Positions 41,699 through 49,678 of a stretch of 64,000 nt of DNA are shown piece by piece; within the stretch, counting starts at the first letter, position 1, and the number at the start of each line of letters is the position of its first letter. The position numbers and the translations under genes are program-made. Location: positions 310,001 through 374,000 of the forward strand of contig OZ220488.1 of assembly GCA_965116155.1 (NCBI GenBank). Direction: 5' to 3'. This DNA comes from G965116155 sp965116155 (lineage in GTDB: Bacteria; Bdellovibrionota; Bdellovibrionia; Bdellovibrionales; UBA1609). Below the pieces are notes generated by a model. That model did no database searches. It worked only from the letters and a program-made list of their open reading frames with translations, and was not told where the DNA came from.

Positions 41699-43088
41699 AC
41701 GACTGTAGCCATTTTTCGGCGCAGTCGGAGAGCATTTCACTCAAAGTTGGATGCGGGTGGATGGTATAAGCCATATCCTCCACCCGCGCACCCATCTCAA
41801 TCGCTAAAGCCGCCTCCCCAATCAAACTGCTCGCTTCCATACCACAAATATGCACACCCAAAACCCTGTGCGTAGCGCGATCGCCCAAAATTTTTACAAA
41901 ACCCTCCGGCTCCAAAGCCGCCACCGCCTTAGCATTAGCCGCAAAGTTCCACTTGGCTTCTAGAAAATCCCTACCCTCATGCCTACACTGCTCACTACTC
42001 AAACCCACCTGCGCAAGCTCCGGCACCGTAAACACCACAGCCGGCACCACACGCGCATCAAATACTCTATGCTCCGCACCACCTAAAACATCCGCAACCA
42101 ACACACCCTCGTAGCTCGCCTTGTGCGCCAACAAGTCTCCACCCGCAACATCCCCTATAGCAAACACATGCCGCACACTCGTACGCCTCTGCTCATCTGT
42201 CTTAATAAAACCACCACCATCCAGCTCAACACCCACGCCCTCTAAGCCTAAGCCTGCCGTATTCGGCTTGCGGCCCACACTCACCAAAACACAATCTCCA
42301 CGTGCCTCAAAGGCCTTCTTAGCAGCACCCTCCACACTCAGCACCACGCCACTCTTAGTGCGCTTAGCTCCTACCACCTTGGCCCCAAAATGCAACTTTA
42401 CCCCACTTAGTTTTAAGTGTTTCTCTATCAAACGCACGCAATCCGGCTCGGCAAAGCCACTTAAAAGCGCCCCCGACTGCTCAAAAAGCTCCACCTCCAC
42501 TCCAAAGCGCGCCATATACCCCGCAATCTCTAAACCAATATACCCTCCACCCACTACGAGCAGTTTTTTAGGCAAGCTCTCTAAGCTTAACACCTCAGTC
42601 GAAGACAGCACCCTCTCACCATCAAAACCCAAACCCGGCACAGCGCCTCCCAAATCCACAGGCGCACTGCCCGTAGCCACAACAAAGTGCTCCGCCTCCA
42701 CCACGCCCACACCAGACACCTCTAAGCTGCGCTCACCCACAAAAATGGCCTCACCCTTTAGCACCTCCACCCCCGCACTGCGCATCAAAAAACCCACGCC
42801 CTTACGCATACGCTGGCACACCCCGTTTTTCCAGGTGTTCATTTTTTTCATGTCGAGTGAGCCCTTTACTGCAATACCCTGCGCCTTTACATCGTGCTGC
42901 AACTTATGCCAAGTGTGCGCCCCACTAATTAAAGCCTTAGACGGCACACAGCCCACATTTAAACACACGCCCCCAAGGTCTCCACGCTCCACCACAGCCA
43001 CCTTCAAACCCAAACGTGCTGCGCGCTCTGCCGCAACATAACCCCCAGGGCCCGCACCAATTACCACCACATCAAAACTCTTGCGCAC
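41691..43088 (-). CDS. lpd: Dihydrolipoyl dehydrogenase (E3)
   Basis: FAD enzyme that reoxidises dihydrolipoyl groups of 2-oxo acid dehydrogenase complexes and the glycine cleavage H protein. Seen: VVVIGAGPGGYVAAERAARLG, the redox pair GGVCLNVGCVPSKAL, LLVVGGGYIGLEIAGYMARFG for NAD, RHVFAIGDVAG, and the catalytic HPHPTLSE. 465 residues, full length. Starts at a GTG inside the end of aceF (17-base overlap), giving a coupled lipA-aceF-lpd operon. Confidence 0.96.
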   Translation of the reverse strand: MRKSFDVVVIGAGPGGYVAAERAARLGLKVAVVERGDLGGVCLNVGCVPSKALISGAHTWHKLQHDVKAQGIAVKGSLDMKKMNTWKNGVCQRMRKGVGFLMRSAGVEVLKGEAIFVGERSLEVSGVGVVEAEHFVVATGSAPVDLGGAVPGLGFDGERVLSSTEVLSLESLPKKLLVVGGGYIGLEIAGYMARFGVEVELFEQSGALLSGFAEPDCVRLIEKHLKLSGVKLHFGAKVVGAKRTKSGVVLSVEGAAKKAFEARGDCVLVSVGRKPNTAGLGLEGVGVELDGGGFIKTDEQRRTSVRHVFAIGDVAGGDLLAHKASYEGVLVADVLGGAEHRVFDARVVPAVVFTVPELAQVGLSSEQCRHEGRDFLEAKWNFAANAKAVAALEPEGFVKILGDRATHRVLGVHICGMEASSLIGEAALAIEMGARVEDMAYTIHPHPTLSEMLSDCAEKWLQSCS

Positions 43089-44472
43089 TTAAAAACTCCG
43101 TCATCAATAAACTAGGGGCCTCCAGCAAAGAAATAAACTCTCCCAAAAACCGCGCCGCCTTGGCCCCGTCAATTAACCGATGGTCACAGCTCACGCTAAA
43201 GTTCATCGCCTGCGCCGGGCGAAACGCACGCCCGCTCCAACGCGCCAGCGTATGCAATTTATAAATACCCAAAATCATCACCTCAGGATGATTAATAATA
43301 GGCGTCGCATAGCTGCCCCCAACACTACCAATATTAGTCAAAGTCACCGTGCCACCCTGCATTGCCTCCCGAGGCAAAGTGCCCGCACGCGCCTGGTCGC
43401 TCAAGCTTTTCATCTCACGCGCAATGTCTAGCATGCTCTTTTGCTCAACATTCCGCACCACAGGCACCAACAAGCCCTGCGGAGTGTCGCACGCAAAACC
43501 CATATGAAACTCCGACCTATACACCACCTCACCCGCTTCATCGTCTATGCTCGCATTAAACTCCGGCGACTCCCTTAATACCCGCGCCAAAGCTTTCATA
43601 AAAAACGGCATATACGTCACCTTTATGCCATGCTTTTCTCCATAAACCTTAGCCTCCGCACGCACCCGCACAAGCGACCCCACATAGGCTGTGTCCATAA
43701 TAGTAAAGTGCGGCACCACTTGTTTGCTTTTTTGCAAATGCTCCGCAATCTTGCGCCTAATGCCCACAAAAGGCTCCCTTCGGTCCTTTGTTAGAGCGCT
43801 AGCAGGATCACTGGTATGCGACGCAGCTCCCTTGGTAGCGCCTTCTGGCGCGTCAGCCAAGGGAGCTGACAAGCCTCCAGTGGTCCTGCGGCCTATAAGG
43901 CTTTTACGGCCCTGTAGCCTTGGGCGATCTTTAAGCCCAAGGCGACCAGACTGTGTTAGAGCGCTAGCAGGATCACTGGTATGCGACGCAGCTCCCTTGG
44001 TAGCGCCATCTTTGTGGGCACTGTGGCTCAACACATCCTCGCGCGTAATTTGTCCGTGCAAGCCCGTGCCCCTAATGCTCCCCAAATCCACACCCAGCTC
44101 CCGCGCCAAACGCCTCGTGCTCGGAGTAGTTAGAGCGCTAGCAGGGCCGCTGGCATGCCGCCGCTCAGGCTCTGCTACGTTTTGTTTTTGAGACATAGAT
44201 GGAGCGCTTTTGCTGGGTGCGCCTTTATTAGGCTCCGTCTTTAATGACAACAACACACCGCCCACAGGCACACTCTCACCCACCTTGGCGCCCAAAGCCG
44301 TCACGACTCCCGCAACAGGGCTCGGCACCTCAAACACAGACTTGTCCGTCAGAATCTCTGCCACCGATTGGTCCACATCCACCTTATCCCCAACAGCCAC
44401 CAACCACTGCTGCAGCTCCCCCTCACGCACTCCCTCGCCTATGTCAGGTAACTTAACCTCGTACTGCTGCAT
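43072..44472 (-). CDS. aceF: Dihydrolipoamide acyltransferase (E2)
   Basis: Core of a 2-oxo acid dehydrogenase complex. Order: lipoyl domain (residues 5-75) with the lipoylated lysine in ILTDKSVFEVPSP; E3-binding domain with TPSTRRLARELGVDLGSIRGTGLHGQITREDVL (~115-150); acyltransferase domain (~235-466) with VSCDHRLIDGA. Linkers contain palindromic elements: residues ~102-114 and ~155-228 encode repeats of HTSDPASALT. The TDKSxxEVPSP lipoyl site and the lone lpd neighbour fit a pyruvate or a branched-chain complex; E1 genes are not in the window, so the symbol is provisional. Confidence 0.88.
   Translation of the reverse strand: MQQYEVKLPDIGEGVREGELQQWLVAVGDKVDVDQSVAEILTDKSVFEVPSPVAGVVTALGAKVGESVPVGGVLLSLKTEPNKGAPSKSAPSMSQKQNVAEPERRHASGPASALTTPSTRRLARELGVDLGSIRGTGLHGQITREDVLSHSAHKDGATKGAASHTSDPASALTQSGRLGLKDRPRLQGRKSLIGRRTTGGLSAPLADAPEGATKGAASHTSDPASALTKDRREPFVGIRRKIAEHLQKSKQVVPHFTIMDTAYVGSLVRVRAEAKVYGEKHGIKVTYMPFFMKALARVLRESPEFNASIDDEAGEVVYRSEFHMGFACDTPQGLLVPVVRNVEQKSMLDIAREMKSLSDQARAGTLPREAMQGGTVTLTNIGSVGGSYATPIINHPEVMILGIYKLHTLARWSGRAFRPAQAMNFSVSCDHRLIDGAKAARFLGEFISLLEAPSLLMTEFLSAQEF
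43791..44007. repeat. Family A element and 52-bp direct repeat inside aceF
   Basis: A complete A element with its left end TTAGAGCGCTAGC (43791), arms AGGATCACTGG (43804-43814) and CCAGTGGTCCT (43877-43887), inner hairpin CAGCTCCCTTGG/CCAAGGGAGCTG (about 43824-43869), and a family C hairpin (GTAGCCTTGGGCGAT...GCCCAAGGCGAC, 43914-43946). The first 52 bases (43791-43842) recur exactly at 43956-44007. Both copies read in the AceF frame as GATKGAASHTSDPASAL. Confidence 0.92.
44130..44165. repeat. Third family A fragment inside aceF
   Basis: TTAGAGCGCTAGCAGGGCCGCTGGCATGCCG carries the A end and the conserved CTGGCATGC that follows the arm. In frame it encodes ERRHASGPASALT, the same HxSxxASALT motif as the other copies, located between the lipoyl and E3-binding domains. 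Confidence 0.85.
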
Positions 44473-45424
44473 CCTGCTTTACTCCCTCTTGGCTATGAGT
44501 ACTCTGACTGCGACGCCTTAACACACCCTGCATAAAAAACTCACCCGCACGGTACGAGCTACGCACCAAAGGACCACTCGCCACATACAAAAAACCCAAA
44601 CCCATCGCATACTGCTTCCAATACTCAAACTCCTTAACACTATAAAACCTCTCCACAGGCAGCTTTAAAGACGTCGGCCGCAAGTACTGCCCCAAAGTCA
44701 CAACATCACAACCCACCGCACGCAAATCTTTCAAGCTTTGCTTTAGCTCTTGATCCGTCTCCCCCAAACCTAACATAAGAGAACTTTTGGTATAAAGCCC
44801 AAAACTCTTAGCCCGTGCCAAAACACCCAGCGACTGCGCGTAGCCTGCCCGCGGGTCCCGCACCCGCTTTTGCAAAGACTCCACGGTTTCAACGTTGTGC
44901 GCAAACACATCCGGCCCGGCTTGCACAATAAAATCCACTAAGCGGCTGTCACCCCTAAAATCCGGCACCAGCACTTCTACTAAAAGATTTTTGTCTTTTT
45001 TAAGCAGTTTAATACTGCGCGCAAAGTGCCCCGCGCCCTGATCCTCCAAATCGTCCCTATCCACACTCGTAAGCACCACGTACTTTAAACCCATTTGTAA
45101 AATAGCGTGCGTGAGCTTTTCGGGCTCCAGAGGGTCCAAAGCTCCTGGCGCACGCGCCGTTTTAACCGAGCAAAACCTGCAGCCACGCGTGCAGGTGTCA
45201 CCCATCAGCATAAAAGTCGCTGTACCACCCCCCCAGCACTCGCCCACATTGGGGCAGCGCGCCTCTTGGCAAACAGTAGCCAAGTTGAGCTCTTTGGAAA
45301 GTTTTTTGATTTTTAAATAATTCGCACCCGAAGGCAGTTTTACCTTAAGCCACGCCGGCTTGGGTGGAGGCTTTTGCCCCGATCTCGTGCGTACAGTTCG
45401 GCCAATTGTAGAGGGCTCTCTCAC
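44453..45424 (-). CDS. lipA: Lipoyl synthase
   Basis: Radical SAM enzyme that inserts two sulfurs into protein-bound octanoyl groups. Seen: the auxiliary cluster CQEARCPNVGEC, the radical SAM motif CTRGCRFC, KSSLMLGLGE, and the C-terminal RSSYRAGE whose Ser ligates the auxiliary cluster. 323 residues, full length. GTG start. Overlaps the aceF start by 20 bases, directly linking cofactor synthesis to the E2 that carries it. Confidence 0.97.
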   Translation of the reverse strand: MREPSTIGRTVRTRSGQKPPPKPAWLKVKLPSGANYLKIKKLSKELNLATVCQEARCPNVGECWGGGTATFMLMGDTCTRGCRFCSVKTARAPGALDPLEPEKLTHAILQMGLKYVVLTSVDRDDLEDQGAGHFARSIKLLKKDKNLLVEVLVPDFRGDSRLVDFIVQAGPDVFAHNVETVESLQKRVRDPRAGYAQSLGVLARAKSFGLYTKSSLMLGLGETDQELKQSLKDLRAVGCDVVTLGQYLRPTSLKLPVERFYSVKEFEYWKQYAMGLGFLYVASGPLVRSSYRAGEFFMQGVLRRRSQSTHSQEGVKQDAAVRG

Positions 45425-45450
45425 CTAGCACCCTTCTTTTAAGACAATCT

Positions 45451-45484
45451 GGTCGCCTTGGGCTTAGAGGCCACCCAAGGCTAC
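45451..45484. repeat. Family C hairpin
   Basis: GGTCGCCTTGGGCTTAGAGGCCACCCAAGGCTAC: stem GCCTTGGG/CCCAAGGC with a short loop. The same unit occurs at 58733, 60031, 60735, 43914 (inside aceF) and, degenerate, at 2078 and 6655. Here it lies between lipA and the DsbA-like stop. Confidence 0.85.
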
Positions 45485-45499
45485 AGGGCCGTAATGGCA

Positions 45500-46327
45500 T
45501 CAGCCAGCAGCCTCATCCTGACCCGCGGCCTCAGCCGAAGTGTCAGAGGCGGGAGCTTTGTCACCACCCAACAAACGGTCAATTACAGAAACAAACTCCG
45601 ACAAAGGCTGTGCCCCTTTTAAGGTCACTCCATTAACCAAAAATCCAGGCGTACCGTTGAAGCCAAATTTTTTGCCCTCAGCCATATCAGCCTCAATCCG
45701 CTCACGCACCTTGTCGCCCTTGGCGTCCTTAACCACACGCGCCACATTGGCGCCAGCATGCTTAACCGCTGCAGTTAAAAAATCCTTCCCCTTAGAACGC
45801 AGCTTAGATTGGTTAGCAAAAACATAGTCATGGAATTTTTTGGCCTTAGCCGTGCTCTGCATAGCTACAGCCTCAAAATACTCCGCTGCTGCACGGCCCC
45901 AAGGCTGCTGAAAAGGCAAATGCTTGTAAACCAGGCGCACTTTGCTGGGGTACTTTTTTTGCAAAGCCTCCATCGTGCTGTGGGCCTTTGAACAGTAAAA
46001 GCACTGAAAATCCGAATACTCCACAATAGTAATAGGAGCGTCTTTTTCGCCAAAAACCGCACGCCCTGCGGCTATTTCAGGATTTTTGGGATTTTTAAAC
46101 TCGTCCTCACGGCGTTGTTTTTCTTCGGCTTGTCTTTTTTCAAAGGCCTTTTTCTGAGCCTCCGAGCTGGCCTTACGCACCACCTCCATAAAACCCGCAG
46201 GGTCTTTCTCGATGGCCACAAAAACCACGTCAGGGTTTTCTTCTACCAAGGTCCTCAATTTGTCAGCCGAAGGGCTACAAGCCACTAGCCCAAAACCAAA
46301 CAGCACCAGAAAAGCTCTTAAAAACAT
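45500..46327 (-). CDS. DsbA-like thioredoxin-fold lipoprotein
   Basis: 275 residues with lipobox LVAC after MFLRAFLVLFGFG. Residues 30-85 form a charged helical linker. The thioredoxin fold begins at APITIVEYSDFQCFYCSKAHS with the redox CFYC (CxxC), followed by VRLVYKHLPF, a helical insertion, and the cis-proline loop GFNGTPGFLVNG. It should act in the envelope as a disulfide oxidoreductase. The C-terminal 20 residues are Ala/Asp/Glu-rich and repetitive. The ATG has a GAGGAGAAT ribosome binding site. Confidence 0.88.
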   Translation of the reverse strand: MFLRAFLVLFGFGLVACSPSADKLRTLVEENPDVVFVAIEKDPAGFMEVVRKASSEAQKKAFEKRQAEEKQRREDEFKNPKNPEIAAGRAVFGEKDAPITIVEYSDFQCFYCSKAHSTMEALQKKYPSKVRLVYKHLPFQQPWGRAAAEYFEAVAMQSTAKAKKFHDYVFANQSKLRSKGKDFLTAAVKHAGANVARVVKDAKGDKVRERIEADMAEGKKFGFNGTPGFLVNGVTLKGAQPLSEFVSVIDRLLGGDKAPASDTSAEAAGQDEAAG

Positions 46328-46441
46328 TTTATATTCTCCTCATTTAAAGCGTTAAAAGCCCACCCACACGCACAGACGAAAGTCCCATACACCAAACAGA
46401 GTGCCACAAAAGCACCAGCCACGCAAAACAAAACCACACAC

Positions 46442-46517
46442 TGGCTCCTCGGGCAGGACTCGAACCTGCGACAAGGTGATTAACAGTCACCTGCTCTACC
46501 AACTGAGCTACCGAGGA
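46442..46517 (-). tRNA. tRNA-Asn (anticodon GTT)
   Basis: 76-nt cloverleaf on the minus strand: acceptor TCCTCGG with CCGAGGA, D arm GCTCAGTTGGTAGAGC, anticodon arm GGTGA-CTGTTAA-TCACC giving GTT, T arm GGTTCGAGTCC, encoded CCA. Confidence 0.96.
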
Positions 46518-46548
46518 ACGCCGGAGACCACTTTAGCATGGGTCCAAG

Positions 46549-47193
46549 TTAGTGGGCTAGCAAAGATGCACAATTTTCTGTTTGAGAGTGCGATTTTTTT
46601 GCCTCAAAAACTTTGATCTGAAAGTCCTTGTCCTCACACTTGCTTAAGATATTGTAAGCATCGCGCGCCTCTTTTTTATTAATGCTAAGGTCATACTTGG
46701 CACGCACCTCCAAAGTGCGCGCCACAAACCAGCAGCGGTTATAGGGAGGCAGCCACTCGCTAAGGTCTTTGTTGGATTTTTCGCGATTTACAGATGCCGA
46801 AGCCAAGGTAAGATTGAGCAAATCAATAGAAAAAGCCTGTTTTTGGTTAAAAGACTGCCCGCACATACCGCTATCGTGCGCCTCGGCACGGGCCACAATA
46901 TGCTCCACGTGGATATCATCCTCTGGAGTAAACACACGGCCCTCATAAGGGCCATAAGCCACCCCACTATAATGCTCAATAATGCGGGCTCGCGACAAAT
47001 AACTAGAATAATCGTAATCCAAGGGATTGTATGGGGCACATCTATTGCGCGGCGCAATGCGTAAAGGTCCGTACCATTTTTTAAAGTTGCCGTTTTTAAA
47101 AAATGGCGGCTTCAAAAAGCTAGGGTCTAGCTTTGCCCAGCCTGCCTGGGAGCCAAGAAGGGTCAGAACCACCAGGACAAAAACGCGTGCCAT
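46549..47193 (-). CDS. Secreted HNH-family nuclease (DUF1524-like)
   Basis: About 214 residues from the ATG at 47193 with a signal peptide (cleavage at GWA-K). Residues ~100-190 match secreted HNH endonucleases: DIHVEHIVARAEAHDSG with the metal-binding His-Glu-His, DLLNLTLASASVNREKSNKD with the conserved N...N/R residues, EWLPPYNRCWFVARTLEVRAKYDLSI. Four cysteines could form disulfides outside the cell. The frame extends five codons further upstream (47208). It probably degrades extracellular or periplasmic DNA; specificity unknown. Confidence 0.85.
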   Translation of the reverse strand: MARVFVLVVLTLLGSQAGWAKLDPSFLKPPFFKNGNFKKWYGPLRIAPRNRCAPYNPLDYDYSSYLSRARIIEHYSGVAYGPYEGRVFTPEDDIHVEHIVARAEAHDSGMCGQSFNQKQAFSIDLLNLTLASASVNREKSNKDLSEWLPPYNRCWFVARTLEVRAKYDLSINKKEARDAYNILSKCEDKDFQIKVFEAKKSHSQTENCASLLAH

Positions 47194-47237
47194 GACCCCC
47201 CCCTTCATTACGACCTTGTGAAGAGCTTAGCACTTTT

Positions 47238-47250
47238 CTAGCGCTCTAAC
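47238..47250. repeat. Family A right end
   Basis: TCTAGCGCTCTAAC, without a visible partner end nearby. It provides the stop codon of the VWA-like lipoprotein (TAG at 47246-47248 on the minus strand). Confidence 0.7.
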
Positions 47251-48331
47251 CAGATTGTCTAACTCTATCCAAGATGCTAGCTGGGTTGTAACGGATGTCC
47301 AGATGGAGCTCTTCTCCAAAGCCCTGGTCAATAAAGAGCTTTTGCCCCTGCAAGCGCCACTCAATTTTCAAATAAGGGCGCTTGGTGTCTATGACCTTTA
47401 TAGAAGATTCTTCTGGCACATGCTTAAGCGTTATATGCTGCACAAGGTTCTGGTTAATATTTTGCGAGATTTTCTCCAAACTGCTTGAGTAATCGCTTTG
47501 GCAGATGCTCTGCATCAATCCATAAGTGCGCTGCGACAAGTCGGCAAGCTGAGTGGCAAAATCCCCCCGCCCCGTGACTTTGCGTTGCTCGTTCAGGCAT
47601 TTGTGGTCTTTAGGCAAAATCGCCATCCCACTTACAGAGAGGGTTTTTCCCGCGCCAAAGTGCCCGTGGAGCTGCGTGTACACATCTTTAGCCCTCAATT
47701 CGCTAGAGCTGCTTTTGCGGTATTCTTTATCTGCACTCAAAACCACAAATGCCAAGTGGGAGTTATCTCTAAAAAAGCCTTTGTTATGTGTATCCTTGTA
47801 ATAAAGGCTTTGTACCATAGTGCGCATTACAGACGCATAACTGCGCGGGCACGATGTGCACCCTCCACGAGACTCCGGCAACACCACACTCGATACAAGC
47901 AGTATAAAGTGATTTAAATCCCTTTTGCTTATGTATTGCGGATTGTATGCGCTTACTTTATTTAAAACCCCCGCATTATCGGGTAGGTTTTTGTAGCGTG
48001 CATCCGCCGTTACAATTCCGGCGCGCCAATTGTTCGCATGAAAACTTTTAAACAAATGGTCTATAGAGTCACTTAGTTGCCATTGTGCGATTTCTAAAGA
48101 TTGCGAATTATTGATAACCAGCACAAGATCCAAAGGGCGTTTGTAATTTTTAAATCTTACACACTCTCGCACAGTGTCTTTGCTAGGGCCATATCCGGAT
48201 GTAACAGCACACTCGCCTGGCTTTGTGCTTGGGCCCATTATGCCTGGCAATTGAAAGTTATCTCCACCCGCACAGGCGCTGGCCAATAATGCCACGGCAA
48301 AAAGGCTTGTTAGTTTTTTTATGGGCCCCAT
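47246..48331 (-). CDS. VWA-like lipoprotein
   Basis: 361 residues with lipobox LASAC. The segment LDLVLVINNSQSLEIAQWQL followed by SIDHLFKSFHANNWRAGIVTADA matches the start of a von Willebrand factor A domain as found in secreted delta-proteobacterial proteins, but the first MIDAS aspartate of DxSxS is asparagine here (NNSQS). LAFVVLSADKEYR resembles the later FVVFSDEDD strand. Cysteine pairs (CTSCPRSYAS, KCLNEQRK, SICQSD) are typical of surface proteins. A ligand or adhesion role is inferred. Confidence 0.65.
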   Translation of the reverse strand: MGPIKKLTSLFAVALLASACAGGDNFQLPGIMGPSTKPGECAVTSGYGPSKDTVRECVRFKNYKRPLDLVLVINNSQSLEIAQWQLSDSIDHLFKSFHANNWRAGIVTADARYKNLPDNAGVLNKVSAYNPQYISKRDLNHFILLVSSVVLPESRGGCTSCPRSYASVMRTMVQSLYYKDTHNKGFFRDNSHLAFVVLSADKEYRKSSSSELRAKDVYTQLHGHFGAGKTLSVSGMAILPKDHKCLNEQRKVTGRGDFATQLADLSQRTYGLMQSICQSDYSSSLEKISQNINQNLVQHITLKHVPEESSIKVIDTKRPYLKIEWRLQGQKLFIDQGFGEELHLDIRYNPASILDRVRQSG

Positions 48332-48398
48332 AATTGGGTGTTCGTCACAAGTTACCCAAAGGGCTTAGCTGTGGCACAGATGCTCACCCTTGGTCCTG

Positions 48399-48515
48399 TT
48401 AAAGCGCTCTTAAAAAGGCCGACCAATCACTGGTTTTACAGTCCCTTTGGCCCCTCAAGGCCCTACATTTAGCCTTAGGTTAGAACCAGGGATTTGTTCA
48501 TTTTTCACTTAGGAT
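48399..48515. repeat. Palindromic element with family A trace
   Basis: GTTAAAGCGCTCTT is a degraded A end. AATCACTGGTTTTA (48425-48438) pairs with TAGAACCAGGGATT (48481-48494) around GTCCCTTTGG...CCTCAAGGCCC. The sequence CTACATTTAGCCTTAGGTT recurs in the family B element at 20122-20140. The rest of 48332-48550 contains only the leader of the sigma-54 activator. Confidence 0.65.
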
Positions 48516-48550
48516 TTTAACATGTTTCAAGTGGTGTAAGGAGGTGCATT

Positions 48551-49561
48551 TTGCCCCATAACTCACAGGCAGCCCAAGAAGAGGGCAACGTGCTGATCGT
48601 ACAAAGTGATAGCATGCAAAAGGTGGCAGAAAGAGTTAAAAAAGCCTCCCTCAGTGAGGCAAATGTGCTTATTACAGGCGAAAGCGGCACCGGCAAAGAG
48701 GTGGTAGCGCGACAGATTCACCAGATGTCCTGCAGATTTAAGGCGCCCTTCGTAGCAGTAAACTGTGGAGCTATTTCGCCAGAACTCCTAGAGAGCGAAT
48801 TGTTTGGGCATGTGCGTGGCAGCTTTACCGGCGCCCACTGCGATAGAGAGGGCCGGTTTGCAAAAGCCAAAGGAGGGACGTTATTTTTTGACGAAATCGG
48901 AGACATGAGCCCCGCACTACAAGTGAAGCTTTTGCGCGTACTGCAAGAGCGGGTGTTTGAACCCGTCGGCAGCTCAAAAAGCGTGCCAACAGATGTTAGG
49001 GTCTTAGCAGCAACACATATAGATTTACCCAAAGCCATAGAGCAGAAAAAATTCCGCATCGATCTATATTATAGGCTTAACGTTATTCCGATTCACGTGC
49101 CGCCTTTGCGCACGCGCCCCCAAGACACACTAAGATTGTTTGAGTTTTTTCTGAAAAAATACTCCCCAAATCCATCCAAAATAAATCCACTGAGCGGCCT
49201 AAGCCTTGGAGCGAAAGATTTTTTTAAAAACTACTCCTGGCCAGGCAATGTGCGAGAACTTGAAAACTGCGTGCAGCGTTTGGTGGTTTTAAAAGACAGC
49301 ACCCTAGTGACAGAGCAAGACCTAAAAGACCTAGGGTTACATCATAAAGCAGCCGACGCTAAGGAGGTTCAAGGCACGGACACACTGGAATCCAGCAGCC
49401 TGGGGCGCCGCGTGTTAAGCTACGAAAACCGCCTCATTCTAAAAGCGCTAGAGTGCTGTGGCTGGAACTACTCTAAGGCGGCAGAGTTTTTAAAAGTCAA
49501 CCGCACCACCTTGATGGAAAAAGTAAAACGAAGATCCTTGCGTAAGTTAAAGCAAAGTTAG
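48551..49561 (+). CDS. Sigma-54-dependent transcriptional activator without receiver domain
   Basis: 336 residues: AAA+ domain with Walker A GESGTGKE, the sigma-54 contact loop written GSFTGA instead of GAFTGA (RGSFTGAHCDREGRF), Walker B GTLFFDEIGD, the ERVFEPVGSSK and R-finger blocks, and a Fis-type HTH at the end (LKALECCGWNYSKAAEFLKVNRTTLMEKVKRR). There are only about 12 residues before the AAA+ domain, so it lacks a sensory domain, like PspF. The start is a TTG with a perfect AAGGAGG six bases upstream. Its TAG stop lies in a family A end. Confidence 0.92.
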   Translation: MPHNSQAAQEEGNVLIVQSDSMQKVAERVKKASLSEANVLITGESGTGKEVVARQIHQMSCRFKAPFVAVNCGAISPELLESELFGHVRGSFTGAHCDREGRFAKAKGGTLFFDEIGDMSPALQVKLLRVLQERVFEPVGSSKSVPTDVRVLAATHIDLPKAIEQKKFRIDLYYRLNVIPIHVPPLRTRPQDTLRLFEFFLKKYSPNPSKINPLSGLSLGAKDFFKNYSWPGNVRELENCVQRLVVLKDSTLVTEQDLKDLGLHHKAADAKEVQGTDTLESSSLGRRVLSYENRLILKALECCGWNYSKAAEFLKVNRTTLMEKVKRRSLRKLKQS

Positions 49562-49677
49562 AGCGCTAGCCACATACTCTGGGCAGAGCGCAGTCCATCT
49601 GATAGTCCCGACAAGGGACGACCATCAGATGGACAAGTGTCCCAGGGCATTTTTCTAGCGCTCTGATGCTTACGCAC
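49558..49677. repeat. Family A palindromic element
   Basis: Ends TTAGAGCGCTAGCC and CTAGCGCTCTGATGCTTACGC; inner hairpin GTCCATCTGAT...ATCAGATGGAC (49593-49634). The outer arms (CACATACTCTGGG against CCCAGGGCATTTTT) have lost most pairing. The element fills the convergent gap and supplies the stop codons of the sigma-54 activator and of metH. Confidence 0.85.
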
Positions 49678-49678
49678 T

